Below the pieces are notes generated by a model. It saw nothing but the letters and a program-made list of their open reading frames with translations, ran no database searches and had not been told where the DNA came from. Made by a program: the position numbers and the translations under genes. Below, one piece after another: positions 1 through 6,248 of a stretch of DNA of 8,427 bases; within the stretch, counting starts at the first letter, position 1; every line of letters starts with the position of its first letter. The stretch is taken from the NCBI GenBank assembly GCA_022750355.1, contig JAKIVW010000010.1, forward strand, positions 1-8,427. Reading direction: 5' to 3'. Source of the stretch: Thermoplasmata archaeon (GTDB taxonomy: Archaea; Thermoplasmatota; Thermoplasmata; Lutacidiplasmatales; UBA184).

Positions 1-282
1 GAGCCCCGCGGGCCCCATCATAATGAATTTGAACGCGACTAGGACCCAGGTCCACGCGGTCGTCCCGTCCGGGTCTATGAAGACGTAGAGCAGGGCGAGA
101 AGGAGAAGGCTGCCTCCCGCCAGGATCGCCACCCCGAACGTCATCGACGTGAGCGGAACGGGGGCCGCCGACCGGGGAAGGAGCTGGGTCAGGACGAAGA
201 TCGTCACGCCGACCATCAGGACGGCGACGACCGCGAACGGGAGGAACCCCACGGTCACGTCCAACGGGGGAAGGAGGTTCAT
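1..282 (-). CDS. Multi-pass membrane protein, unknown function (partial, runs off left edge)
   Basis: Reading the minus strand from the ATG at 282 gives 94 codons with no stop before the window edge, so the C-terminus is missing. Three hydrophobic stretches are visible: about residues 11-35, 47-68 and 76-94. They are separated by a short loop containing PRSAAP and a loop with IDPDGTT. This pattern fits an integral membrane protein whose first helix starts right after a short N-terminus. I do not recognise a family. It lies 71 bp downstream of the CBS/ParB gene on the same strand, so it may be the last gene of that unit or have its own promoter: an AT-rich CATATGAG lies about 34 bases upstream of the start. 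No Shine-Dalgarno sequence precedes the ATG. The hydrophobic periodicity and the absence of stops support a real gene; the function is open. Confidence 0.6.
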   Translation of the reverse strand, partial: MNLLPPLDVTVGFLPFAVVAVLMVGVTIFVLTQLLPRSAAPVPLTSMTFGVAILAGGSLLLLALLYVFIDPDGTTAWTWVLVAFKFIMMGPAGL

Positions 283-320
283 GCGGGCCTACGATAGAGG
301 ACCGGAGCCCCTCTCATATG

Positions 321-340
321 CCCCCGGTCCGAACCGGAGG
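321..340 (-). other. Short GC-rich hairpin between the CBS/ParB gene and the membrane-protein gene
   Basis: Transcribed from the minus strand, this segment can form an 8-bp stem (one G-U pair) closed by a UCGG loop. It lies 14 bases after the CBS/ParB stop codon. No U-tract follows, so it does not look like a classical intrinsic terminator. It could pause transcription or stabilise the 3' end of the upstream message, or be chance in GC-rich DNA. Confidence 0.3.
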
Positions 341-353
341 GAGTCGCGCCGGC

Positions 354-1193
354 CTACGGTTCCGAAAGTTCCGGGGACGGACTCGCTTCCACGCGTCGGA
401 GCAGTTGGGTCGTGACTTCCAACAGGGGGTGGTGCGTGCTCCGATCGATCTCGATGTCGTCGACGGTGCGGAGGTGATGATCCTGGGCGAGCCGCTCGAA
501 GCCCGTCTCTTGTCGGGCGAACTCCTCCGGCCGGTCGCTCGTGAGCACGAACGCTTGGAGTTGGGCGAGTCCCATCTCTCGGGCGGCCAGCGCCCGGTGG
601 TGCCCGTCCACCAGGATCCACGCCTCCCCCTTCTGAACGACCAGAACGGGTTCGGCAAATCCCCGCTCAAGTTCGTACCGGCGCCCCTCCAGCTCGTCTT
701 CGAACACCTTCCACTGCGTCGGCGTCAGGCGTTCGATCGGGACGAGGCCACGGTGGATCGAGAACGGTACGTGGTACCGGTCGGAGAGGAGCGTCTTGAG
801 TGTGTCCGCCTTCGCCGGGGAAGCGCGCTCGAAGTGCGAGCGCACGATATCGAGGTTCGAGAGCACGCCGCACAGTCGCCCGTTCTCGTCGATGATGGGG
901 AGGTCGCGAAGGCCGTAGCGAAACATGATCCGGGCGGCGTCGTCGAGCGCGGTTTCGGGGGAGGCCGTGATGGTGCCGGGTCGGATGATGCTGGAGAGCG
1001 GGTGGTCCCCCTCCCCCGCGTGGCGGAGGAGCTCCTTCGCGCTGACAAACCCGACCAGCTTGCCCGCCTTGTCCGTCACGGGGAGTCCGTGGTGCCGGCT
1101 CTTGGAGAGCCGTTCGATCGCTTCGCGGATGCGCGCGGTCCCCTGGATGTGCTCGACCTCGAGCACCATGTAGTCCCGGACGCGGACCGTCAT
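354..1193 (-). CDS. Two CBS domains fused to a ParB/sulfiredoxin-fold (SerK-like) domain
   Basis: This is a 279-residue protein. Residues about 6-57 and 70-122 form a tandem CBS pair, each with the typical LPVxDxxGxLxGxxSxxxxL pattern (GLPVTDKAGKLVGFVS and DLPIIDENGRLCGVLS). CBS pairs usually bind adenine nucleotides and regulate an attached domain. Residues about 135-220 match the ParB/Srx fold, with the hallmark VDGHHR at 195-200 preceded by LVPIERLTP. The same fold and motif occur in the archaeal ADP-dependent free serine kinase SerK as well as in true ParB partition proteins; no DNA-binding HTH domain is visible. A helical tail (about 221-270) contains HHPLLE. The start is the ATG at 1193, whose ATGA overlaps the stop of the GmhA gene by 4 bp. 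The reading frame stays open further upstream, but that extension is antisense-like and would overlap gmhA extensively. Whether this is a kinase, a regulator or a partition-type protein cannot be settled from sequence alone. Confidence 0.9.
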   Translation of the reverse strand: MTVRVRDYMVLEVEHIQGTARIREAIERLSKSRHHGLPVTDKAGKLVGFVSAKELLRHAGEGDHPLSSIIRPGTITASPETALDDAARIMFRYGLRDLPIIDENGRLCGVLSNLDIVRSHFERASPAKADTLKTLLSDRYHVPFSIHRGLVPIERLTPTQWKVFEDELEGRRYELERGFAEPVLVVQKGEAWILVDGHHRALAAREMGLAQLQAFVLTSDRPEEFARQETGFERLAQDHHLRTVDDIEIDRSTHHPLLEVTTQLLRRVEASPSPELSEP

Positions 1194-1798
1194 GACATCG
1201 AAGGAGGCGATTGGTCGCGCAGGAACGCCATGAGGAAGTGGAGGACGAACAGGTGGACATCCTCGGTGTGTTGCATGCTCTGGGAGGGAACCACGAGCGG
1301 CACGTCGACGAGCCCTTTCAGTTTCCCACCGCCGATCCCGGTCAGTCCAATGGTGGCGAGCCCCATCTCCTTCGCGACCCGGACCGCCTCGAGGACGTTG
1401 GGCGAGTTCCCGCTCCCCGAGATCGCGACCACGACGTCGCCCCGCACCGCGAGGCTGCGCAGCTGTTCGGAGAAGATCCGAGAGTAGTCCGCGTCGTTCG
1501 CCCACGCCATCACGCTCGGCAGGTTGTCGTTGAGCGCGATGCACCGGAACCGCTTCCCCAGCGGCCCCGGTGCCAACGACGTCCGCGTCCCCTTCGCGAT
1601 GTCGACGACGAAATGCGAGGCGGTCGAGGCGCTCCCTCCGTTCCCGAAGAAGAAGATCGTAGCGTCCTTCTCGCGTGCCCGCAGGAAGATCGGCAGGATG
1701 CCCCGGAGCGCCTCGAGGAGATACGGGGCTTCGATCGCCGCCCGGGTCTCCGCGACGTAGGTCCGGAGGAAGGGCTCGAGCGCCGGAATTTCGCTCAT
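1190..1798 (-). CDS. gmhA: Phosphoheptose isomerase, GmhA-type SIS-domain protein
   Basis: This 202-residue cytoplasmic protein has the usual GmhA size (about 190-200). GmhA converts sedoheptulose 7-phosphate to D-glycero-D-manno-heptose 7-phosphate, the first step of nucleotide-heptose synthesis. The SIS fold is clear: the sugar-phosphate loop GNGGSAS (52-58), SHF with H62, then SGSGNSPNV (127-135) and a C-terminal helix with EDVHLFVLHFL (179-189). Aligned by eye with bacterial GmhA, the metal ligands His/Glu/Gln/His become H62, D66, E179 and H187, so two ligands are conservatively changed. The ATG at 1798 sits in an ATGA overlap with the end of the upstream heptose kinase gene, and its own stop overlaps the next gene in the same way; no Shine-Dalgarno is present, so translation is probably coupled. 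The adjacent HddA-type kinase strongly supports a heptose role over other SIS functions such as DiaA-like replication control. Confidence 0.9.
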   Translation of the reverse strand: MSEIPALEPFLRTYVAETRAAIEAPYLLEALRGILPIFLRAREKDATIFFFGNGGSASTASHFVVDIAKGTRTSLAPGPLGKRFRCIALNDNLPSVMAWANDADYSRIFSEQLRSLAVRGDVVVAISGSGNSPNVLEAVRVAKEMGLATIGLTGIGGGKLKGLVDVPLVVPSQSMQHTEDVHLFVLHFLMAFLRDQSPPSMS

Positions 1799-2772
1799 CG
1801 TCCCACGAAGAGGATGCGCGACCCCTCCGGAATGATCCGAACGGGAAGCCGCTGCATCGGAGAGAGGGCGGCCGCTATTTGACGGCTACTCTCGGGCGGG
1901 TGCATCAGGAGAAGGAATCCCCCGCCGCCGGCGCCGGTGATCTTGCCGCCGTACGCCCCGGCGGCCTTCGCTTTCGCGTACTGTTCGTCGATGGCCGAGG
2001 TCGTCACGCCCTCGGCCAGCCCTCGTTTCAAGAGCCAACCCTCGTCGAGCACCCGCCCGAGCGCCGCCCAGTCGGCATGCAGGATCGCATTCCGCGCTTC
2101 CCTCGCGAGGTCCCGGATCCGCAGGAGGGCGTCGACGTTGCTCCCGGTCCGCTCGCTCTGGTTCTTCAGGATCCCTTCGGCCCGTCGGGTGACCCCGGTG
2201 TAGAAGAGGGAAAGGTGGTCGGAGAGCTCGCCCCGGACCTGGTTGGAGATCGGGATCGGGGAGGTCCGGACGGTGTCGTCCGGATGCAGCTCGAAGTAAT
2301 CGACCCCACCGAACGCCGCGATGTACTGGTCCTGGCGACCGAGGGCGCCGCCCAACTTGTCGATCTCGATGCGGCAGGCCTCCTCGGCGAGCTCCGCGGG
2401 GTCCTTCAACTCGCCCCGGAACGCATGAAGTGCGTTGAGCAACCCCACCGTGAAGCTCGAGGACGACCCGAGACCGGTGCCTTCCGCCGGGATGTCCGCG
2501 ATCGTGTGGATCTCGACCGAGTCGTGGACCCCGGTGAGGCGCATCGCCTCCTTCACGATCCCGTGCTGGATCTCGTCGAGATGATTCACATTCTCCGTCC
2601 GAGAGTAGGCGACCCGGATCGACCGGTCGAACTTCTCATTGACGAGGACATGGATGTACCGGTCGATCGCGGCGCTCGTCACGGCTCCGCCGCCGTGGTG
2701 TCGGTAGAACGACGGCAGGTCGGTGCCCCCGCCCGCGAAGCTGATGCGGAGCGGGGTCCGGGTGATGATCAC
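1795..2772 (-). CDS. hddA: D-glycero-alpha-D-manno-heptose 7-phosphate kinase, GHMP family
   Basis: This 325-residue GHMP-superfamily kinase fits the HddA family in length (about 330-340). HddA phosphorylates D-glycero-D-manno-heptose 7-phosphate at C1 with ATP, giving the 1,7-bisphosphate. Visible motifs are the N-terminal PLRISFAGGGTDLPSFY (7-23), the ATP-binding GLGSSSSF (100-107), EIDKLGGALGRQDQY (136-150) with the catalytic-region aspartate D148, and the C-terminal glycine-rich GKITGAGGGGFLL (276-288). The AGGGTD form is typical of the heptose/fucose kinase branch rather than of mevalonate or galactokinases. The start is a GTG at 2772, 33 bp after the helicase stop, without a Shine-Dalgarno. 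An ATAATGGATAAGAG stretch near -25 to -37 could be a TATA box for a leaderless transcript. The stop overlaps the gmhA start by 4 bp. Exact substrate (heptose versus another sugar) is inferred from the gmhA neighbour. Confidence 0.88.
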   Translation of the reverse strand: MIITRTPLRISFAGGGTDLPSFYRHHGGGAVTSAAIDRYIHVLVNEKFDRSIRVAYSRTENVNHLDEIQHGIVKEAMRLTGVHDSVEIHTIADIPAEGTGLGSSSSFTVGLLNALHAFRGELKDPAELAEEACRIEIDKLGGALGRQDQYIAAFGGVDYFELHPDDTVRTSPIPISNQVRGELSDHLSLFYTGVTRRAEGILKNQSERTGSNVDALLRIRDLAREARNAILHADWAALGRVLDEGWLLKRGLAEGVTTSAIDEQYAKAKAAGAYGGKITGAGGGGFLLLMHPPESSRQIAAALSPMQRLPVRIIPEGSRILFVGR

Positions 2773-2795
2773 GAACGGGTCAGCGGCCCCGGCGC

Positions 2796-2810
2796 CTCTT
2801 ATCCATTATG
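2796..2810 (-). promoter_or_regulatory. Possible TATA-type promoter for the heptose gene unit
   Basis: On the minus strand this reads CATAATGGATAAGAG, an AT-rich island in very GC-rich DNA. It is centred about 28-32 bases upstream of the GTG of the heptose kinase, close to the spacing expected for a leaderless archaeal transcript. It also spans the TAA stop of the helicase gene. No experimental support is available from sequence alone. Confidence 0.35.
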
Positions 2811-4863
2811 GAGGAGGCGGGGCGGGGTCGGAGGGGCGGATGGTAGCGACCTTACCGGCGGCGGACCATCGCGCCCGTCGGCCGCCGTAGAAGCTGCGGG
2901 TGGTTGCGGCCAGGTCCCCGATCGGTTCGAGCCCGGGCAGCCATTTGGCGAAGGTCGGGGCGCGCTTGTCGAGGATGATGGCGAGCCCGCGGTCGTGTTC
3001 GGACCGGATCATCCGCCCGCACGCCTGGACGATCGAGCGGGCGGCGGGTGCTTCCACCGTGTACTCCCAACCCCGACCCGTGGTCGCGTCGAGGAACTCC
3101 CGCAGGGCGGCCCGCTTCGCCGTGGGTTTCGGGTACGGGATCCCCACCATCACGACCGCCTCAAGCTCCTCGTCGGGGTAGTCGATCCCCTCGGCGAGAC
3201 GCCCTCCCGCGACGCCGAGGAGCACCGTTCCTTCCGGGTCTCTCTTCCAGCCCTCGATCGATCGCCAGAGGTCGCCGGTCGGCATCTTGGAGAACTCGAC
3301 GAAGACGTTCCCGGGAAGCGCGGATTGCAATCCCGCGTCCAGAACCCTTTGGAGGAGGTCGAAGCTCGGGAAGAAGACGGCGGTTTTGACGGGAAGGCAG
3401 GAGAGGACCTCGACCACGCGGTCGGCCAGTCGAGCGACCGCATGGGGGTCCTGGCGGAGGTCCTCGAACCGGGTGGTGACCGTCGGGTCGTAGAGGTATC
3501 GGCGGTTCTCGGGCGGGAAATGCGGAGGAACGTCCAGGAGGCGGGTGGTCGGACCCAATCCGAGCGCGTCGCGGTACTCCTCGAGCGGCGAGAGCGTGCC
3601 CGAGAGGTGGATCGAAGTGTGGCAATCGAGGATCCCGAGGGCGGGAACGGACGCGTCGAGGGCGTAGGCCTCGAGGGCGGGTCTCGGCGTTCGGGTGGCC
3701 ACCTTCACGTAGCCGGGCGGTTCGAGTTGAGGCCAGGAAAGCAACGTGAGGGCGACCGTGTGGACCCAGGATCGGGGTAGGTGGCGTTCGCGCCGACGTT
3801 CCTCGCGGAGGTTCTCTCCCCAGGTCGCGAGGGCGCCGAGCCAGGTGTCGAGGCGATGGGTCGTGCCCCCGAGGGCGGTGAGGAGGGCATCCTCGAAAAC
3901 GGTCGGAGGGAGGACCGCATCGTCCTCGCGGACCAGCGCGTGCACGAGCTCCTCGACCGCCGCCCCCACGATGTCGAGGAGACGGGTCGCGCTGGGACCG
4001 TCGGGCAACTGGAAGTCGCCGCGCTCCGCCACTTCGCTTCGGGCCCGCCGGACCGACTCCTGAGGGAGGGAGACGGTCGCCAGGTCCCGCAGGTGGCCGG
4101 GAAGGTTGTGCGCCTCGTCGATCACGAGGTCCACGCGATCCGGCGTCAGTTCCATCCAACGATAGAGCGCCTTTCGGATGTGCGGGTGGAAGAAGAAGGC
4201 GTACGGCGCAGTGACCAGCCGCGAGCGGGGAATGAGGCGCTTGGCGAGCTCGTAGGCGCACAGGTTCTCCTCTCGGGCGAACTTGTCGAACTCTCCGGGG
4301 GTCGGGAGTTTGGCCCCGAACCGCTCCAGCACCGTTTCGACCTCCGTCTGGAGGACCCGGGCATAGTAGGGGCAACCGTCCAGGTCGGTGAGGTCGATCT
4401 CGCCTCCCTCCGGTAGTTCCGGGGCGGGTACGAGGGGCGCCTCCCCTGCCATCGCCCGCTCCGTCGTCCGCTTCCGGTCGGAGCAGAGCTTGCCGTGTTC
4501 TTCCGCGGTGGCCCCTTTCACTTCCGCGACGTTCTCGAGCAGGAAGCAGCGACGGGCCCGTCCCTGGAGGCCGATCGCGAACAGCGGCCGGTCCAAGCGG
4601 TGCGCGATCGTGCGCGCCTCCTGGAGCACCTGGACCTCCTGGGAGTGGGTCCGGACCAGGTAGAGGATCTTGTGGTCCGCCGCCTCGGCGTGCTCGAGGA
4701 GGGGGGCGAGGGTCGCGACCGTCTTCCCACTGCCCGTCGGGGCGTTGATGACGAGAGGTCCTCCGCGCTGCGCGACTTCCGCGACCTCGGAAAGGATGAG
4801 GTCCTGGCCCGGCCGGATTCGGTACGGGAACAGGTGGGAGGGCCCGTTGGCGGAGGTTGCAAT
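2806..4863 (-). CDS. xpd: XPD/Rad3-family DNA helicase with iron-sulfur domain (start uncertain)
   Basis: This is an SF2 helicase of the XPD/Rad3 type, expected to unwind DNA 5' to 3' using ATP. Numbered from the proposed start, it shows LFPYRIRPGQ (11-20), Walker A APTGSGKT (41-48), motif Ia LYLVRTHSQ (67-75), four iron-sulfur cysteines C106, C127, C164 (in GCPYY) and C202, Walker B DEAH (249-252), SGTLSP (421-426), GGRLAEGIDYP (553-563) and motif VI QACGRMIRS (613-621). All core motifs are intact; length is about 685 residues, near the archaeal norm of 600-650. The start is a problem: between the upstream in-frame stop (4972-4974) and Walker A there is no ATG, GTG or TTG. The ATT at 4863 is given as the best in-frame candidate; a CTG lies at 4833. 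The first standard codon, GTG at 4629, would remove Walker A and cannot give an active enzyme. A missing base in the assembly is another explanation. It has its own TATA-like box upstream. Confidence 0.87.
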   Translation of the reverse strand: MATSANGPSHLFPYRIRPGQDLILSEVAEVAQRGGPLVINAPTGSGKTVATLAPLLEHAEAADHKILYLVRTHSQEVQVLQEARTIAHRLDRPLFAIGLQGRARRCFLLENVAEVKGATAEEHGKLCSDRKRTTERAMAGEAPLVPAPELPEGGEIDLTDLDGCPYYARVLQTEVETVLERFGAKLPTPGEFDKFAREENLCAYELAKRLIPRSRLVTAPYAFFFHPHIRKALYRWMELTPDRVDLVIDEAHNLPGHLRDLATVSLPQESVRRARSEVAERGDFQLPDGPSATRLLDIVGAAVEELVHALVREDDAVLPPTVFEDALLTALGGTTHRLDTWLGALATWGENLREERRRERHLPRSWVHTVALTLLSWPQLEPPGYVKVATRTPRPALEAYALDASVPALGILDCHTSIHLSGTLSPLEEYRDALGLGPTTRLLDVPPHFPPENRRYLYDPTVTTRFEDLRQDPHAVARLADRVVEVLSCLPVKTAVFFPSFDLLQRVLDAGLQSALPGNVFVEFSKMPTGDLWRSIEGWKRDPEGTVLLGVAGGRLAEGIDYPDEELEAVVMVGIPYPKPTAKRAALREFLDATTGRGWEYTVEAPAARSIVQACGRMIRSEHDRGLAIILDKRAPTFAKWLPGLEPIGDLAATTRSFYGGRRARWSAAGKVATIRPSDPAPPPP

Positions 4864-4905
4864 CGGCGTAGACCCGGCTCCACCGTTCCCAGCCCGCGGT
4901 CGGGG

Positions 4906-4911
4906 TTTTAA
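4906..4911 (-). promoter_or_regulatory. TATA-like box upstream of the helicase gene
   Basis: On the minus strand the sequence is CCTTAAAACCCC, a distinct AT run in GC-rich DNA within the 108-bp gap behind the ferredoxin gene. Counting about 26 bases downstream places a transcript start near 4883, where a GTG lies (out of frame with the helicase), with the in-frame ATT 20 bases further on. Confidence 0.45.
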
Positions 4912-4971
4912 GGTGAGCCTTGAGTGGAACGGTGGCGCGTCCGGGCCGGGGTTTCGGAGGGGGGCTGCGGT

Positions 4972-5289
4972 CTACCCGTAGGCGTACTTCACGCCGTACG
5001 GGCCCCGGGGGAGCGTCCACGTGACGGACCCCTGGTCGCAGGCGATGTCGCAGGCTCCGCACTCTACGCAGTCCTCGTACCGGAACACCAAACGTCCCTC
5101 GATCCGCTCGTAGCATTTGGCGGGGCAGACGAACGTGCAGAACGAGTGCGGGCACTTCGCGCAGATATCGGGCTTGACGGTGATGTGGGCGTGTTCCTTC
5201 GAGTCGGTCGTGTAGCGGAGCGTGCCGAGCCGCCGCTTGATCTCGATGAACCCAGGAGGGGGGGCGGCGGGGACCGTCGACTCGACCAT
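4972..5289 (-). CDS. fixX: FixX-type ferredoxin-like protein
   Basis: This 105-residue protein matches the FixX ferredoxin family. FixX proteins are thought to pass electrons between electron-transfer flavoprotein (ETF) or its quinone oxidoreductase FixC and other carriers. The C-terminal half is diagnostic: CPAKCY (55-60), YEDCVECGACDIAC (71-84) and the ending WTLPRGPYGVKYAYG. Cysteines fall in two sets: C43, C46, C51, C55 (plus C59) and C74, C77, C80, C84. At least one [4Fe-4S] cluster is expected and two are possible. The N-terminal region holds IEIKRRLGTLRYTTD and no signal peptide. The ATG at 5289 is supported by a strong GGGAGG six bases upstream that overlaps the end of the malate dehydrogenase gene, so the two genes form an operon. 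No fixA, fixB or fixC gene is present in the window, so its partner must be encoded elsewhere. Confidence 0.88.
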   Translation of the reverse strand: MVESTVPAAPPPGFIEIKRRLGTLRYTTDSKEHAHITVKPDICAKCPHSFCTFVCPAKCYERIEGRLVFRYEDCVECGACDIACDQGSVTWTLPRGPYGVKYAYG

Positions 5290-5295
5290 CGGGAA

Positions 5296-5301
5296 CCTCC
5301 C
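5296..5301 (-). promoter_or_regulatory. Shine-Dalgarno sequence of the fixX-type gene
   Basis: GGGAGG on the minus strand lies six bases before the ATG at 5289. Its first base is the last base of the malate dehydrogenase TAG stop. It fixes the ferredoxin start, whose reading frame is otherwise open well upstream into the malate dehydrogenase gene. Confidence 0.75.
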
Positions 5302-6248
5302 TATCCGGGGGGGAGCTCCGCCAGGATTCGGAGGTCGTCGCGCACGGCCGCGACGATCGCGGCGAAGGCCGCGCGCTCGGTAGGGGTGAGTTCGACCGGT
5401 ACGACCCGCTCGACGCCGGCGCGTCCGAGGACCGCCGGGACGCCGATGTAGACGTCCTTCTCTCCGAACTCCCCGTTCAAATGGACACTCGCGGGCAGGA
5501 GGCGATGTTCGTCGCGGCCGACCGCTCGGACGAGTTCGGCCTGGGCGGCGGTGGGAGCGTAGAACGCACTCCCGGTCTTCAGAAGGTTGACGATCTCGCC
5601 CCCGCCCTGTTTGGAGCGTTGGACGATCGCGTCGAGACGGTCGGCAGGGAGGAGGGTTTGGAGCGGGACCCCGGAAACGCTGGTGAGCGAGAGGACGGGT
5701 ACCATCGTGTCTCCGTGACTGCCGAGAACGAATCCCGTGACGTCCTTGGGAGCCACGCCCAGGGCCTCGGCAACGAACCAACGGAACCGAGCGGTATCGA
5801 GCGTCCCGGACTCCCCGAAAACATGGGCCGGAGGAAGGCCCGCGATCTTTCGGAACCAGTAGGTCATCACATCCACCGGGTTGGTCACGACGATCACGAT
5901 CGCGTTCGGGGCTTTCGACCGGACGGCTTCGGCATGTCCCCGGACGATGGAGGCGTTCTTGCTCAGCAGGTCCGACCGACTCATCCCTGGCTTTCGGGCG
6001 AGGCCGGCGGTCTCGACGACGACGTCGGCGTCGGCGATCGCGTCCAAGGAGGTGGAACCGGTCACGCGCGCGCTGAACCCCAGGATCGGGGCCGACTCTT
6101 GGATGTCGAGGGCCTTCCCTTGCGGGAGACCGTCGACGATGTCGACCAAGACCACCTCGCGCGCCAGGTCCATTTCCGCGAGACGTTGCGCGAGAGAACC
6201 GCCGATATTGCCGGCGCCCAGGACGACGACCTTCCCCAATCCGGTCAT
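5301..6248 (-). CDS. mdh: NAD-dependent malate dehydrogenase (LDH-like type)
   Basis: This 315-residue protein has the standard length and motifs of the LDH-like malate dehydrogenases, which interconvert malate and oxaloacetate in the TCA cycle. The Rossmann loop is GAGNIG (11-16). D36 at the end of the second strand (VLVDIVDG) predicts NAD rather than NADP. The mobile loop ARKPGMSR supplies R85 and R91; R85 occupies the position where malate enzymes have Arg and lactate enzymes have Gln. The catalytic pair is D151 (in TLDTARFR, with substrate-binding R154) and H178 (in GSHGDTMVP). VTNPVDVMTY lies at 121-130. The start is the ATG at 6248. CTAAAGG about 38 bases upstream may be a TATA element giving a short leader, and only a weak GAGTGG precedes the ATG. 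It is the first gene of the minus-strand block and is followed 11 bp later by the FixX-type ferredoxin gene. Confidence 0.95.
   Translation of the reverse strand: MTGLGKVVVLGAGNIGGSLAQRLAEMDLAREVVLVDIVDGLPQGKALDIQESAPILGFSARVTGSTSLDAIADADVVVETAGLARKPGMSRSDLLSKNASIVRGHAEAVRSKAPNAIVIVVTNPVDVMTYWFRKIAGLPPAHVFGESGTLDTARFRWFVAEALGVAPKDVTGFVLGSHGDTMVPVLSLTSVSGVPLQTLLPADRLDAIVQRSKQGGGEIVNLLKTGSAFYAPTAAQAELVRAVGRDEHRLLPASVHLNGEFGEKDVYIGVPAVLGRAGVERVVPVELTPTERAAFAAIVAAVRDDLRILAELPPG

Noticed and set aside
318..1487. Plus-strand open frame of about 390 codons
   Set aside because: It is antisense to the CBS/ParB and gmhA genes, with no recognisable motif.
1194..1544. N-terminal extension of the CBS/ParB frame
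   Set aside because: The frame is open but would overlap gmhA over 350 bp and encodes Arg/Gly-rich shadow sequence. The ATG at 1193 in the ATGA overlap begins exactly at the CBS domain.
1675..3780. Plus-strand open frame of about 700 codons
   Set aside because: It lies antisense to gmhA, hddA and the helicase, which have clear family motifs. Its translation is low-complexity Arg/Gly/Pro/Glu-rich with no motif, as expected for shadows in GC-rich DNA.
3161..5155. Minus-strand open frame of about 660 codons in another frame
   Set aside because: It is out of frame with the helicase and ferredoxin genes, and its Arg/Pro/Gly-rich translation has no domain signal.
5290..5781. Long N-terminal extension of the FixX-type frame
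   Set aside because: It would overlap mdh almost entirely out of frame. The Shine-Dalgarno at 5296-5301 and the family length fix the start at 5289.
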